Shown: piece by piece, positions 9,475 through 19,072 of the stretch
How positions within the stretch are numbered: position 1 is the first letter of the stretch
Layout: each line of letters opens with the position of its first letter
From: JAWLHJ01 sp040904945
GTDB lineage: Bacteria; Gemmatimonadota; Gemmatimonadetes; Longimicrobiales; Gaopeijiaceae
Direction of reading: 5' to 3'
Length of the DNA: 64,000 bases
NCBI GenBank assembly: GCA_040904945.1
Contig: JBBDSM010000134.1
Location: forward strand, 1 to 64,000
Program-made: the position numbers and the translations under genes
Notes under the pieces: generated by a model
What the model was told of the DNA's origin: nothing
Databases searched by the model: none
Seen by the model: only the letters and a program-made list of their open reading frames with translations

Positions 9475-10785
9475 ATGCTGACACGCGTTCTGTTCCTGGC
9501 CTCGTGCCTCGTCTTCATCGCCGTCCCCGCCTCGGGCCAGATCACTCCCGGAGAGGCGGTGGTCGACCGTGTGGTCGCCATCGTGGGTGACTCGGTCGTC
9601 CTCCAGTCGCAGATCGAAGAGGAGATCCAGCGGATGCGGCTGCAGCCGCAGGCCCAGGTCCCCGACGACGGGGATCCGGCCTACGACCGGTTTTTCCAGG
9701 GCATCCTGGATTCCTGGGTGAGTCGGGTCCTGGTGCTTCACGCCGCCGCTCAGGACACGCTGATCACGCCGGACGAAGTGAACATCGAGCAGCGTGTGTC
9801 GGCCGAGATCGATCGGTTGATCGACCAGTTCGGTGGACGGCCCGCTCTCATGGCGGCGCTCGGCGGGGAGGGGCTCACCCTGTCGGAGTACCGGGACATC
9901 CTCTCCAATCAGGCGCGCCAGGAGCAGGTGCAGCAGCTGTTCATCCAGAGTCGGCTGCGCAACGCCCGGCCCGCGGACGTCTCGGAAGACGAGTTGAGGG
10001 CGCGCTACGCCCAGGCGAGCGGACAGCTCCAGCAGCGTCCCCGCCTTCTGACGTTCCGGCAGGTCGTCGTGCTCCCTACGGCGTCCGAGGCTGCTCGCGA
10101 AGAAGCTCGCGCGCTCGCCGAAGATCTTCTGGAGCGGATCCGCGAGGGCGAGGAATTCGAGCAGCTGGCCCGACGGTACTCCGAGGACCCCGGCTCGGCT
10201 CAGCTCGGCGGCGACCTGGGTTGGTTCCGACGAGGCCGCATGGTCCGGGAGTTCGAAGATGTCGCCTTCGCCATGCGTGACGGCGCCGTGAGCAACGTCG
10301 TGGAGTCGGACTTCGGCTTCCACATCATCAAGGTCGAGCGCTCCCGCCCGGGTGAGCGACAGGCCAGGCACATCCTCATTACTCCGGATATCTCGGAAGA
10401 CGATGTGGAGCGGGCCCGTACCGTCGCCGAGCAGGTGGCCGAGGAGGCGCGAGCCGGTGCGCCGATGGATTCGCTCTACCTCGAGCACTCCGACCTCGCC
10501 GCGCCGGACTCGCTCACGGTCACCTTCGACCAGATCACCGAGCTTCCCGCGGGATACGCAGCCATCCGCACCGCCAGCGAGGGCCAGGTGCTCGGCCCGC
10601 TGGCCTACGAGGGGCAGGGCGAGCAGCGCTTCGCGGTGGTCAAGGTCGAGGGCATCCGCGAAGCGGGCGCCTACACGTTCGAGGACGTCCGGAACCAGCT
10701 GGCCAACCAGGTGCAGCAGGAAAAGCAGCTCGAGCGGATCATCAGCGACCTGCGGGAACAGACGTACATCGAGATCCTGAGGTAG
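9475..10785 (+). CDS. surA: SurA-like periplasmic chaperone/peptidyl-prolyl isomerase
   Basis: About 436 residues. The signal peptide ends near VPASGQ, then comes the SurA N-terminal chaperone region starting VVDRVVAIVGDSVVLQSQIEEE, typical of SurA. One clear parvulin domain (about residues 190-295: FRQVVVLP, YSEDPGSAQLGGDLGWF, GFHIIKVE) is followed by a second, weaker one starting RQARHILI. SurA escorts outer-membrane proteins across the periplasm. The ATG at 9475 begins the hydrophobic signal; an upstream TTG at 9433 overlaps the previous stop and would add 14 residues. Two adjacent foldase genes suggest a shared role. Confidence 0.87.
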   Translation: MLTRVLFLASCLVFIAVPASGQITPGEAVVDRVVAIVGDSVVLQSQIEEEIQRMRLQPQAQVPDDGDPAYDRFFQGILDSWVSRVLVLHAAAQDTLITPDEVNIEQRVSAEIDRLIDQFGGRPALMAALGGEGLTLSEYRDILSNQARQEQVQQLFIQSRLRNARPADVSEDELRARYAQASGQLQQRPRLLTFRQVVVLPTASEAAREEARALAEDLLERIREGEEFEQLARRYSEDPGSAQLGGDLGWFRRGRMVREFEDVAFAMRDGAVSNVVESDFGFHIIKVERSRPGERQARHILITPDISEDDVERARTVAEQVAEEARAGAPMDSLYLEHSDLAAPDSLTVTFDQITELPAGYAAIRTASEGQVLGPLAYEGQGEQRFAVVKVEGIREAGAYTFEDVRNQLANQVQQEKQLERIISDLREQTYIEILR

Positions 10786-10801
10786 CGCCGTAGCCTCCCC
10801 C

Positions 10802-11761
10802 GCTAGACTCCGCGTCGCGATCACGCCGGGTGATCCGCGAGGTATCGGACCCGAGGTCGCGTTGGCCGCGCTCCGGTCGCTCGACGCGGCCGGAATGGGG
10901 TTCGAACCGATCCTCGTGGGACCGGACGGCGCCGAGCCGTGGACCTCGAGCGCCGACTCCGCGGACGAAAGCTGGGTTCCCCATCGATCCACGCTGGACG
11001 ACCGGAAGGCCGGCATCATCGCGGCCGAAGCGATCGAGCGCGCCGTGGCCATGGCGATGGACGGCTCCGCGCACGCAATCGTGACGGCCCCGATCCATAA
11101 GCCTTCCTTGCACGCCTCCGGCCGCCACTTTCCGGGGCACACGGAGATGCTCCAGGCCCTGGCGAGCGCGCCCGCCGTCGGGATGCTGATGGCCGCAGAA
11201 CGGACCCGCCTGGACGGGCCTCTCCGGGTCCTCCTCGCGACCACCCACGTGGCCCTGGCCGACGTTCCCGACCTCCTGTCCGAGGACGTCCTGGTCACGC
11301 AGACGACCCTGCTGAACGACGCGCTCGCAAACGACTGGAGCATCGCCGAGCCGCGGATCGCCCTCTGTGCCTTCAACCCGCATGCATCGGACGATGGGCT
11401 CTTCGGCGACGAGGAAGCCAGGGTCTACAGGCCCGCGCTGACGCGTCTGGGGGCCGCCGGTATCCACGCCGAAGGACCACTTCCCGCGGACACCGTGTTC
11501 CAACGCGCCATCGGCGGCGCATTCGACGCCGTCGTCGCTCCGTACCACGATGTCGGAATGGCCGCGTTCAAGACCGTCTGCTTCGGCACCGGCGTGAACG
11601 TGACCCTCGGACTCCCGTTCGTCCGGACGTCTCCCGACCACGGCACGGCGTTCGATCTGGCGGGAACGGGCCGGGCCGATTGCACGTCCATGCGAGAGGC
11701 CTTAGAGCTCGCCGTCCGACTGGCTCGTACCCGCTTTGACAGGGCCTCCGGCCGTGTCTAA
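10802..11761 (+). CDS. pdxA: 4-hydroxythreonine-4-phosphate dehydrogenase PdxA (start unclear)
   Basis: PdxA oxidises 4-phosphohydroxy-L-threonine in pyridoxal phosphate synthesis. The family N-terminus (RLRVAITPGDPRGIGPEVA) is encoded from about 10805. The three metal-binding histidines appear in HFPGHTEM, PYHDVGMAAFK and TSPDHGTAFDLAGTG. The first canonical in-frame start is a TTG at 10862, which would remove the conserved GDPRGIGPE motif. Upstream, the frame is open only back to a TGA at 10778 and holds no ATG, GTG or TTG, so I annotate from the conserved region. The start may be a near-cognate codon, or there may be a sequence error. It follows surA with almost no gap. Confidence 0.88.
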   Translation, partial: ARLRVAITPGDPRGIGPEVALAALRSLDAAGMGFEPILVGPDGAEPWTSSADSADESWVPHRSTLDDRKAGIIAAEAIERAVAMAMDGSAHAIVTAPIHKPSLHASGRHFPGHTEMLQALASAPAVGMLMAAERTRLDGPLRVLLATTHVALADVPDLLSEDVLVTQTTLLNDALANDWSIAEPRIALCAFNPHASDDGLFGDEEARVYRPALTRLGAAGIHAEGPLPADTVFQRAIGGAFDAVVAPYHDVGMAAFKTVCFGTGVNVTLGLPFVRTSPDHGTAFDLAGTGRADCTSMREALELAVRLARTRFDRASGRV

Positions 11762-11797
11762 GCTTTCGCGTCAAGGCTCCCTACCCCGCCGGCTCCG

Positions 11798-12484
11798 TTG
11801 ATCGATCTCAAGAACGTCTCGAAGGAATACCCCAGGAGGGGACACGCGCTGCGCGACGTGTCGCTGCACGTGGCGAAGAGCGAGTTCGTCTTCCTCACGG
11901 GGCATTCCGGGTCCGGCAAATCCACGACCATGCGGCTCATCCACATGGCCGATCGGCCGACCGCGGGCGAAGTCCGGGTCGCAGCCTACTCTTCGGAGCG
12001 GATCAGCGACCGGGAAGTCTGGAAGGTCCGGCGCAGGGTCGGCTTCGTCTTCCAGGATTTCAGGCTCCTGCCCGGCCGCACAGCCACGGAAAACGTGGCC
12101 TTCGCGCTCGAGGTGACCGGCACGAAACGGAGCGAGATCCTCCCGCGGTCCCAGAAGCTGCTGGGCCAGGTCGGGCTCTCGGCCAAGTCCGGGGCCCTCG
12201 TGCACGAACTTTCGGGCGGCGAGCAGCAGCGGGTGGCCATCGCTCGCGCGCTCGCCAACGACCCGTACGTCCTGCTCGCCGACGAGCCGACCGGCAATCT
12301 CGACGACCGAGCGACACGCGGCATCATGGACCTGTTCTGGGACATCAACGCCCGCGGGATGGCGGTCGTGATGGCGACCCACGACATGGGCCTCATCGGC
12401 CGGTACGGCCACGCCCGCGTGATCGAGCTCGACGACGGCCGGCTCGTGTACGACTCCGCGGCAGCCACCCCGGCAGGGGACTGA
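11798..12484 (+). CDS. ftsE: Cell-division ABC ATPase FtsE
   Basis: 228 residues, the normal size for FtsE. Walker A is GHSGSGKST, the Q-loop FVFQDFRLLP, the signature LSGGEQQRVAIARAL and Walker B VLLADEPTGNLD, followed by the H-loop ATHDM. FtsE powers FtsX in the divisome to switch on septal peptidoglycan hydrolases. The start is a TTG matching the usual N-terminus (MIDLKNVSKEY). ftsX begins 3 nt after the stop and an EnvC-like activator follows, so the whole FtsE-FtsX-EnvC pathway is in one operon. Confidence 0.95.
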   Translation: MIDLKNVSKEYPRRGHALRDVSLHVAKSEFVFLTGHSGSGKSTTMRLIHMADRPTAGEVRVAAYSSERISDREVWKVRRRVGFVFQDFRLLPGRTATENVAFALEVTGTKRSEILPRSQKLLGQVGLSAKSGALVHELSGGEQQRVAIARALANDPYVLLADEPTGNLDDRATRGIMDLFWDINARGMAVVMATHDMGLIGRYGHARVIELDDGRLVYDSAAATPAGD

Positions 12485-12487
12485 CCC

Positions 12488-13342
12488 GTGTACGCGATCA
12501 GGGAAGCCCTCGCCGCGTTCCGCCGTGCTCCGCTCTTGACCGGACTTTCGGCGGCCATGGTGGGTCTCGCGCTCCTCGTCGTCGGGCTGTTCGGGCTCGC
12601 GGCACACAACCTCGACCTCGCCCTCGCGTCCATCGAAGAGCGCGTGGAGGTCGTCGCCTACCTCCGGGACGACGTGCGGCAGAACGAGATCGATCTGGCC
12701 CTCCAGGAGATCTCCGCGCTCGAGCAGGTACGCTCCGTCCGTTACATATCGAAGCGCGACGCGCTGGAACGGGCGAGGGCGGACCTCCCGGACTTCGGAG
12801 CGCTCTTCTCCGACCTGGCCGTGAACCCCCTGCCGCAGTCGCTGGAGATCGAGCTGAGGCCCGGAGCGCGTGACCCCGCCGTCGTCGACCGCGTCGCCGA
12901 GGCGGCCATGGCCTATCCGTTCGTGGAGGACGCCCGTTACGGGCGGGAGTGGGTCGATCGGCTGTTCACGCTTCGGCGCGTCGGTGCGGGCGCCACCGCG
13001 GTCCTGGGCGGGGCCTTCGCGCTGGTGGCCGCGCTCATCATCGCGACCGCCCTCCGGATCGCCATCTTCGCGCGCCGGGACGAGATTTACGTGATGCGGC
13101 TGGTCGGCGCGCGCAACGGCTTCATCCGGCGGCCCTTCCTCGTCGAGGGCGCGATGGCCGGCCTGTTGGGCGGGCTCATCGCCTGGGGCCTCACCTACGC
13201 CACCTACCGCTCCGTCTACGTGTCGCTCTTCGAGATCGTCTGGATCCCCGACCCGTGGGTCGCGGCCGGGATCGGCGGCGGGGTCCTCTTCGGCATCCTG
13301 TCCAGCGCGCTTGCGGTTCGACGCCACCTCCGGGAAATATGA
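12488..13342 (+). CDS. ftsX: Cell-division permease FtsX
   Basis: 284 residues from a GTG start. Topology is typical of FtsX: a first membrane helix (about residues 22-42), a periplasmic domain (VEVVAYLRDD through YGREWVDRL) and three C-terminal helices forming the FtsX/MacB-type permease domain (AVLGGAFALVAALIIATALRI, GLLGGLIAWGLTYATY, WVAAGIGGGVLFGILSSAL). FtsX relays FtsE ATP hydrolysis to the periplasmic activator EnvC. Its stop overlaps the EnvC-like start (ATGA), supporting that partnership here. Confidence 0.94.
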   Translation: MYAIREALAAFRRAPLLTGLSAAMVGLALLVVGLFGLAAHNLDLALASIEERVEVVAYLRDDVRQNEIDLALQEISALEQVRSVRYISKRDALERARADLPDFGALFSDLAVNPLPQSLEIELRPGARDPAVVDRVAEAAMAYPFVEDARYGREWVDRLFTLRRVGAGATAVLGGAFALVAALIIATALRIAIFARRDEIYVMRLVGARNGFIRRPFLVEGAMAGLLGGLIAWGLTYATYRSVYVSLFEIVWIPDPWVAAGIGGGVLFGILSSALAVRRHLREI

Positions 13343-14568
13343 GCCAGCCGGGATCGCGTACGGTCCGCGGATGCGTCTTCGCGCTGGCACTCTTCGCCCT
13401 GGGTGCGTCCGGAAGCTCCGCGCAGGATCCTAACGCGCTCCGCCAGGAGATCGCCGAGAGCCAGAGGCGGCTCGAGCAGATCCGTGCGGAGCGGGAGCGA
13501 CTCGAGCGCGAGATGGGCGACGTGCGCAACCGGGTCCGTGACGTATCGACCGAGCTCTCGAACGTGGAGCGGCGACTCTCCGCCACCCGCTCGGTCCTCG
13601 CCGAGGTCGAGTTCCAGTCGGACGCCACGGCCTCCCAAATCGAGGAGACCACGCGCAACCTGCTCCAGGCGCGGGAGCGGATGGCCGAGAGCCAGGCGAT
13701 CCTCCACCGTCGGCTGCGCGACATCTACAAGATGGGGCCACTCCGCACGGTGCAGGTCCTCCTCGGCGCGACCTCGTTCACGGATCTACTCAACCGCTAC
13801 CGGTATCTCCAGCACATTGCGCAGTTCGACCGGAGCCTCGTGGAGCGGGTCCAGGCGCTCGAAGCCGATCTCGTCAGCGTGAACGAAGAGCTCCAGCAGC
13901 GCATGGCCCAGCTGGGGGGGCTTCGTCGCGATCGCCTCTCCGAGGTGGCCGAGCTGCGCGCCGTCGAGTCCGAGCGCCAGGCGGCCCTTCAGCAGTTCCG
14001 CTCCCGCGAGCAGGCTGCCGCCAGCCGCCTCCAGGAGCTCGAGGCCGACGAGGCGCGCCTGACCGGGCTCATCGACGGCCTGGAAACGCGCCGACGTGAG
14101 CTCGAGGCACGCAGCACGGCCCCGGCCGCTGCCGCCACCCTCACCGCCGCCGACGCGGGCCTGCTCGATTGGCCCATCGACGGACGCATCATCTACCGGT
14201 TCGGCCGAGAGCAGCGCCCGAACGGCATGGTGCTCCGGTGGAACGGAATCGGGCTCGCGGCGCCCACGGGTACCCCCGTGCGAGCGGTGAGGCCGGGCCG
14301 GGTGGTGCTGGCCGGACCCTTCGAGGGCTACGGCCCGACGGTGGTCCTGAGCCACGGCGACGGCGTGTACACCCTCTATCTCTACCTCGAGGAGATCGGG
14401 GTGGTGGAGGGGCGCGACGTGGAGGTCGGCCAGGTCGTCGGCACCGTAGGAGGTGAGGATACGCCCGAGGGACCGCACATCGAGTTCCAGATCCGGGCAC
14501 CCTCGGGCACCGGCGCGCCGCAAGCGCAGGACCCCATGGAGTGGCTGCGACCGAGGGGGCCGTCGTGA
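13339..14568 (+). CDS. envC: EnvC-like murein hydrolase activator
   Basis: About 409 residues. A signal peptide is followed by a long coiled coil (about residues 28-265, rich in Glu/Arg/Gln) and a C-terminal LytM/M23-like domain (about residues 285-400). The domain looks degenerate: the usual zinc HxxxD site is replaced by WNGIGLAAPTGTP and the HxH motif has become GPHIEFQI, so it is probably an activator rather than a peptidase, as in E. coli EnvC. The ATG overlaps the ftsX stop. The reading frame stays open upstream inside ftsX, but that part is not coding. Confidence 0.88.
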   Translation: MSQPGSRTVRGCVFALALFALGASGSSAQDPNALRQEIAESQRRLEQIRAERERLEREMGDVRNRVRDVSTELSNVERRLSATRSVLAEVEFQSDATASQIEETTRNLLQARERMAESQAILHRRLRDIYKMGPLRTVQVLLGATSFTDLLNRYRYLQHIAQFDRSLVERVQALEADLVSVNEELQQRMAQLGGLRRDRLSEVAELRAVESERQAALQQFRSREQAAASRLQELEADEARLTGLIDGLETRRRELEARSTAPAAAATLTAADAGLLDWPIDGRIIYRFGREQRPNGMVLRWNGIGLAAPTGTPVRAVRPGRVVLAGPFEGYGPTVVLSHGDGVYTLYLYLEEIGVVEGRDVEVGQVVGTVGGEDTPEGPHIEFQIRAPSGTGAPQAQDPMEWLRPRGPS

Positions 14569-15733
14569 CCCTGCACCCGCTGTTCGGTCACGAGGACGCC
14601 CGCCGCATGGTGGCGCGCTCCCACCATGCCGGTCGGCTGCCGTCGTCGCTTCTCCTGCACGGGCCCAAAGGGGTCGGCAAGCAGCGCTTCGCCCTCTGGA
14701 TCGCGCAACTGTCGGTCTGTGAGCAGCCCGACGCCGAAACCGGGCCGTGCGACGCGTGCCGGAATTGCCGGCTCCTGCTCAGCCTCGAGCATCCCGACGT
14801 GCACTGGTACATGCCGCTCTCCCGCCCGAGCAGGGTGTCGGGCGACAAGCTGGTCGACGCGCTCGAGGAGGCACGCCACGAGATGCTCCAGCACTACCGG
14901 GAGAACGGTCTGAGGTCCAGTCACTCGCCGGACGTCACCGGTCTTTACATCGGGACGGTCAGGAGTCTCCGCAAGCGGGCCCACATCCGCCCCTCGATGG
15001 CGCCCGGGCCGGTGTTCATCGTGGGCGACGCCGAGCTCCTCGTGCCGCAGGAGGCGAGCCAGGAAGCGGCGAACGCCCTCCTTAAGCTCTTGGAGGAGCC
15101 GCCCGGTGAGGCGCGCTTCATCCTGACCAGCAGCGTTCCCGGGAGCCTCCTTCCGACAATCCGCTCCAGGACGGTCCCGCTTCTGTTGTCTCCGCTTCCC
15201 GAAGAGACGATCCGTGAGATCCTCGTGGAGCGGCTGGACGTGCCGGAGGAACGGGCATCGACCGTCGCCAAGCTCGGTCAGGGATCTCTGGGGCGCGCGC
15301 TCGGCTTTCTCCCCCCGGACGACGACGAGGAAGCCCCGCTGAACGCCCTCCGTCGCGACGCGTTCAACATCCTCCGCTCAGCGCTGGAACGGCGTCGGCA
15401 TGGCGCCCACCAGCTGGCGCTGGCCTACGGCCCCTCGGGCGCCCGGGGCCTGCTCGACCTCTTCCAGATCCTCGAAGAGTGGATCCGCGATCTCGCTGCG
15501 GTCCTGGCCGAGGGCGAGACGCCCGCGTTCCACCAGGACACCGCCGAAGCGCTCGGGAAGCTCGCGGCGCGGAGCGGCGTGCAGGCCGCGAGAGTGCCCC
15601 TGGCCCTTCGTGCGGTGGAGCGCGCCCAGGAACTCGCCAGAGGCAACGTGAATCCCCAGCTCGTGGTGGCGGGGCTCGTCCTGGACCTCGGTGACGCCCT
15701 CCTGCCCTCCACGACGACCGCCGCGCACCGCAC

Positions 15734-15737
<4 letters not shown>
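14565..15737 (+). CDS. holB: DNA polymerase III subunit delta' (clamp loader)
   Basis: About 390 residues. An N-terminal AAA+ module has the P-loop GPKGVGKQ, a four-Cys zinc site (C then CDACRNC) and LLKLLEEPP, matching DnaX/HolB-type clamp-loader subunits. The GTG at 14565 overlaps the envC-like stop (GTGA); another GTG at 14541 would add 8 residues. Delta' is the rigid, non-hydrolysing arm of the clamp loader. A gamma/tau subunit is possible from motifs alone, but the short length and C-terminal domain favour delta'. It overlaps moaC by 4 nt. Confidence 0.87.
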
Positions 15738-16226
<489 letters not shown>

Positions 16227-16255
<29 letters not shown>

Positions 16256-17423
16256 GCACGGTCCCCACTCTGAGGTAGCGCGGCCGCACGGAGGGGTTCG
16301 CCTCGCGCAGGTCCGCCACCCGGATCCCGTACCGCACCGCGATGTGGGAGAGCGTCTCCCCGTCGGCCACCCCATGCTCCATGAAGGTCACCCGCTCTTC
16401 GGGTGGAATCAGCGCGTATGCTTCCTCGAAGCGCGCGCCCGTCCCGGCCGGAAGCCTGAGCGTGACCCGCGCCTCCGGGGGGGTGAACCCACGTAGCACA
16501 TGGGGATTCAGCCCTGTGACGACTTCGGGTTCCACGCCGGCCGCCCGAGCAACCACGTCCAACGACGTCGCGTCCGGCACCTCGACCTCGTCGAAGCCCG
16601 ATGCGCGCGCGGGGGTCGGAGGATGCCCGAAGGCCTCGGGATGCTCGGCGACCAGGATCGCGGCGAAGAGCTTCGGGACGAAGTCCCGTGTCTCACGCGG
16701 CAGATGGGGGCGTATCCGCCAATACAGGTCGTCCGAGAGCGGTTCCAGCGGAGCATGGCGCGCGATGACCCTGCGCACCCTCGCCGGACCGGAGTTGTAG
16801 GCGGCGAGCGCCAAAAACCACGATCCGAAGTCCGCGTGAAGCTCGTCCAGGTAGCGGAGCGCCGCTTCCGTCGACCGGGTCGGATGCCTCCGTTCGTCCA
16901 GCAGGCGCGATACACGCACGCCCAGTCCGCGCGCCGTGCCTTCCATGAGCTGCCAGAGGCCCACGGCCCGGGCCGAGCTCACGGCGGTCGGACTGTACCC
17001 GCTCTCCACGATGGGGAGGTAGCGGAGTGAGGGGGGCATCCCGCGGGCGGCCAGTAGCGAGTCGACCTCCGGAACGTATCCGCCCATCCGCTCGAGATCC
17101 CCGGCGAACCACGGGGACGAGTCCGCCGACCAACGATCGATCCAAAGGTCCACCTCCCCCCGGAACGCAGGATCGCGGAGCATCGGCGTCGTCCGGACCG
17201 GATCGATCACGACCTCGACGGACGGCTCCGGGAGGTCCACATCCGGCGCCGTGACCGGGAGCGCCGGCAACACGGACGCCCTCGGTGCCGGATCGGGGTG
17301 GAGCGGGCCCGGCCCCACGCTGGGCCCACACCCGGCCGCTACCGCGGTCCAGGCGAGGACCACCAGGGCGCGGCCCAGGTGGCGGGGGGGCGCGGGACGG
17401 GCCACCGGCGCGAGACGACGCAC
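16227..17423 (-). CDS. MltD-like lytic transglycosylase with LysM
   Basis: About 398 residues. The lipobox VAAGC indicates a lipoprotein. The SLT domain (about residues 125-245) has the catalytic-Glu segment YLPIVESGYSP, the VGLWQLM motif and AAYNSGP. A C-terminal LysM domain (VADGETLSHIAVRYGIRVADLREANP) should bind peptidoglycan. It cleaves glycan strands to 1,6-anhydro products, as MltD does. A GTG at 17423 gives a clean gap to guaB; a GTG at 17468 would overlap the guaB end by 26 nt. It lies directly downstream of guaB and may be co-transcribed with it. Confidence 0.88.
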
Positions 17424-17442
17424 CAGGACCCGCCACTCACCC

Positions 17443-18921
17443 TCACATCCGGTAGTTCGGTGCCTCACGCGTGATCGTCACGTCGTGCGGGTGGGACTCA
17501 CGGAGTCCACCCATCGTCACGCGGTTGAAGCGGGCCTTGTCGCGGAGTTCGGCCAGGTCGGCGGCGCCGCAATATCCCATGCCGCTGCGAAGGCCTCCCA
17601 CGAGCTGGTAGATCGTATCCGAGACCGGGCCCTTGTACGGCACCCGCGCCTCGATCCCTTCCGGAACGAGCTTGGTCTTGTCCATCTCGCCTTCCTGGAA
17701 ATACCGGTCGGCCGATCCTTCCTCCATGGCGGACAGCGAGCCCATCCCGCGGACCGTCTTGAATCGTCGACCCTCGAGCAGGAAGCTCTCGCCCGGCGAC
17801 TCGTCCGTCCCGGCGAACATCGAGCCCATCATGACGGAATGGGCTCCCGCCGCCAGGGCCTTCACGATGTCGCCCGAGTAGCGGATCCCCCCGTCGGCGA
17901 TGATGGGCACCGCCCCGTCGACCCCGTCGACCGCGTCCATGATCGCTGAGAGCTGCGGCAACCCCACGCCGGTCACGACCCGGGTCGTGCAGATCGAACC
18001 GGGTCCCACCCCGACCTTCACGGCATCCACACCGCGCTCGACCAGCGCCTTCGCGCCTTCGACCGTGCCGACGTTGCCGCCGACGATCTGGACGTCCGGG
18101 AAGCGCTCGCGCACCCGCTCGACCGCCTTGAGAACACCCTCCGAGTGGCCGTGCGCCGTATCGATCACGATCACGTCCACGCCTGCCTCCACCAGCAGCG
18201 CCGCCCGGTCGACGTCGGCGTGCGACGCGCCCACCGCGGCCCCGACCCGCAGGCGTCCGTGCTCGTCCTTACAAGCATGGGGGTACCGACGGCGCTTGAA
18301 GATGTCCTTCACCGTGATGAGCCCTCGGAGCCGACCGTCCCCGTCGACCACCGGGAGCTTCTCGATGCGGTGCTTATGTAGGATGGCCTGGGCCTCCTCC
18401 AGCGTCGTGCCCACCGGCACGGTCACGAGATCCTCGGAGGTCATCACATCCGCGATGGGCCGCGAGAGGTCGGTCTCGAACTGCATGTCGCGGTTCGTGA
18501 TGATACCGACCAGCTTTCCGCCCTCCTCGACGATCGGCACGCCGCTGATGGAGAAGCGCGCCATGAGGGCCTGTGCGTCCTGCAGAATCGCGTCGGCATG
18601 CAGCGTGATCGGGTTGAGGATCATGCCGCTCTCGGACCGCTTCACCCGGTCGACCTGTTCGGCCTGCCGCTCCGCCGAAAGGTTCTTGTGGATGATCCCC
18701 AGCCCCCCTTCCCGCGCCATCTGGATGGCCATCCCTGACTCGGTCACGGTATCCATCGCCGCCGACACGAGGGGGATGTTCAGCGTTATGTCCCGGGTCA
18801 CCCGGGACGACACGTCCGTGTCTTTCGGATGCACGACCGAGTGCGCCGGAATGAGGAGCACGTCGTCGAACGTGAGCGCTTCCTTGACGATCTTCGAAGC
18901 GCCGTGACTACCGTTCGCCAT
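17443..18921 (-). CDS. guaB: Inosine-5'-monophosphate dehydrogenase
   Basis: 492 residues, normal for IMPDH, which oxidises IMP to XMP, the committed step to GTP. N-terminal LTFDDVLLIPAHS, two tandem CBS domains (about residues 95-215), the catalytic loop GVGPGSICTTR (active-site Cys about residue 310) and the active-site flap with RYFQEG. AGAGGTAGG lies about 7-10 nt before the ATG. A good promoter is at 19035-19063 and the roughly 105-nt leader has an 11-bp stem-loop, so expression may be controlled in the leader. Confidence 0.97.
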   Translation of the reverse strand: MANGSHGASKIVKEALTFDDVLLIPAHSVVHPKDTDVSSRVTRDITLNIPLVSAAMDTVTESGMAIQMAREGGLGIIHKNLSAERQAEQVDRVKRSESGMILNPITLHADAILQDAQALMARFSISGVPIVEEGGKLVGIITNRDMQFETDLSRPIADVMTSEDLVTVPVGTTLEEAQAILHKHRIEKLPVVDGDGRLRGLITVKDIFKRRRYPHACKDEHGRLRVGAAVGASHADVDRAALLVEAGVDVIVIDTAHGHSEGVLKAVERVRERFPDVQIVGGNVGTVEGAKALVERGVDAVKVGVGPGSICTTRVVTGVGLPQLSAIMDAVDGVDGAVPIIADGGIRYSGDIVKALAAGAHSVMMGSMFAGTDESPGESFLLEGRRFKTVRGMGSLSAMEEGSADRYFQEGEMDKTKLVPEGIEARVPYKGPVSDTIYQLVGGLRSGMGYCGAADLAELRDKARFNRVTMGGLRESHPHDVTITREAPNYRM

Positions 18922-18946
18922 GGGTCAACCTACCTCTTGAAACGAC

Positions 18947-18999
18947 GGACGCCCGTCTCCGCGACAGCCGCAGAGCGGCGTGCGCGAGGACGGGCGTCC
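18947..18999 (-). other. Stem-loop in the guaB leader
   Basis: GGACGCCCGTC (18947-18957) and GACGGGCGTCC (18989-18999) are perfect 11-bp complements around a 31-nt loop holding a second small hairpin (GCCGC/GCGGC). It lies between the candidate guaB promoter and start codon. No U run follows, so it is not an ordinary terminator; it could be an attenuator, protein-binding site or RNA-stability element. Confidence 0.5.
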
Positions 19000-19034
19000 A
19001 TTCGTGATCGTGTGCTGTGTCGGCTTCATGGGAG

Positions 19035-19063
19035 AGGATATCCCGAGCCCCTACGAGCGTCAA
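19035..19063 (-). promoter_or_regulatory. Candidate guaB promoter
   Basis: On the minus strand TTGACG (19058-19063) and TATCCT (19035-19040) are separated by exactly 17 nt, about 115 nt before the guaB ATG. The same -10 hexamer occurs before the ATP synthase operon. Confidence 0.55.
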
Positions 19064-19072
19064 CGGGACTGG

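Noticed and set aside
12949..13338. Apparent N-terminal extension of the EnvC-like protein inside ftsX
   Set aside because: The frame is open but antithetic in content to ftsX, which has a clear FtsX topology; the ATG at 13339 overlaps the ftsX stop and begins a signal peptide.
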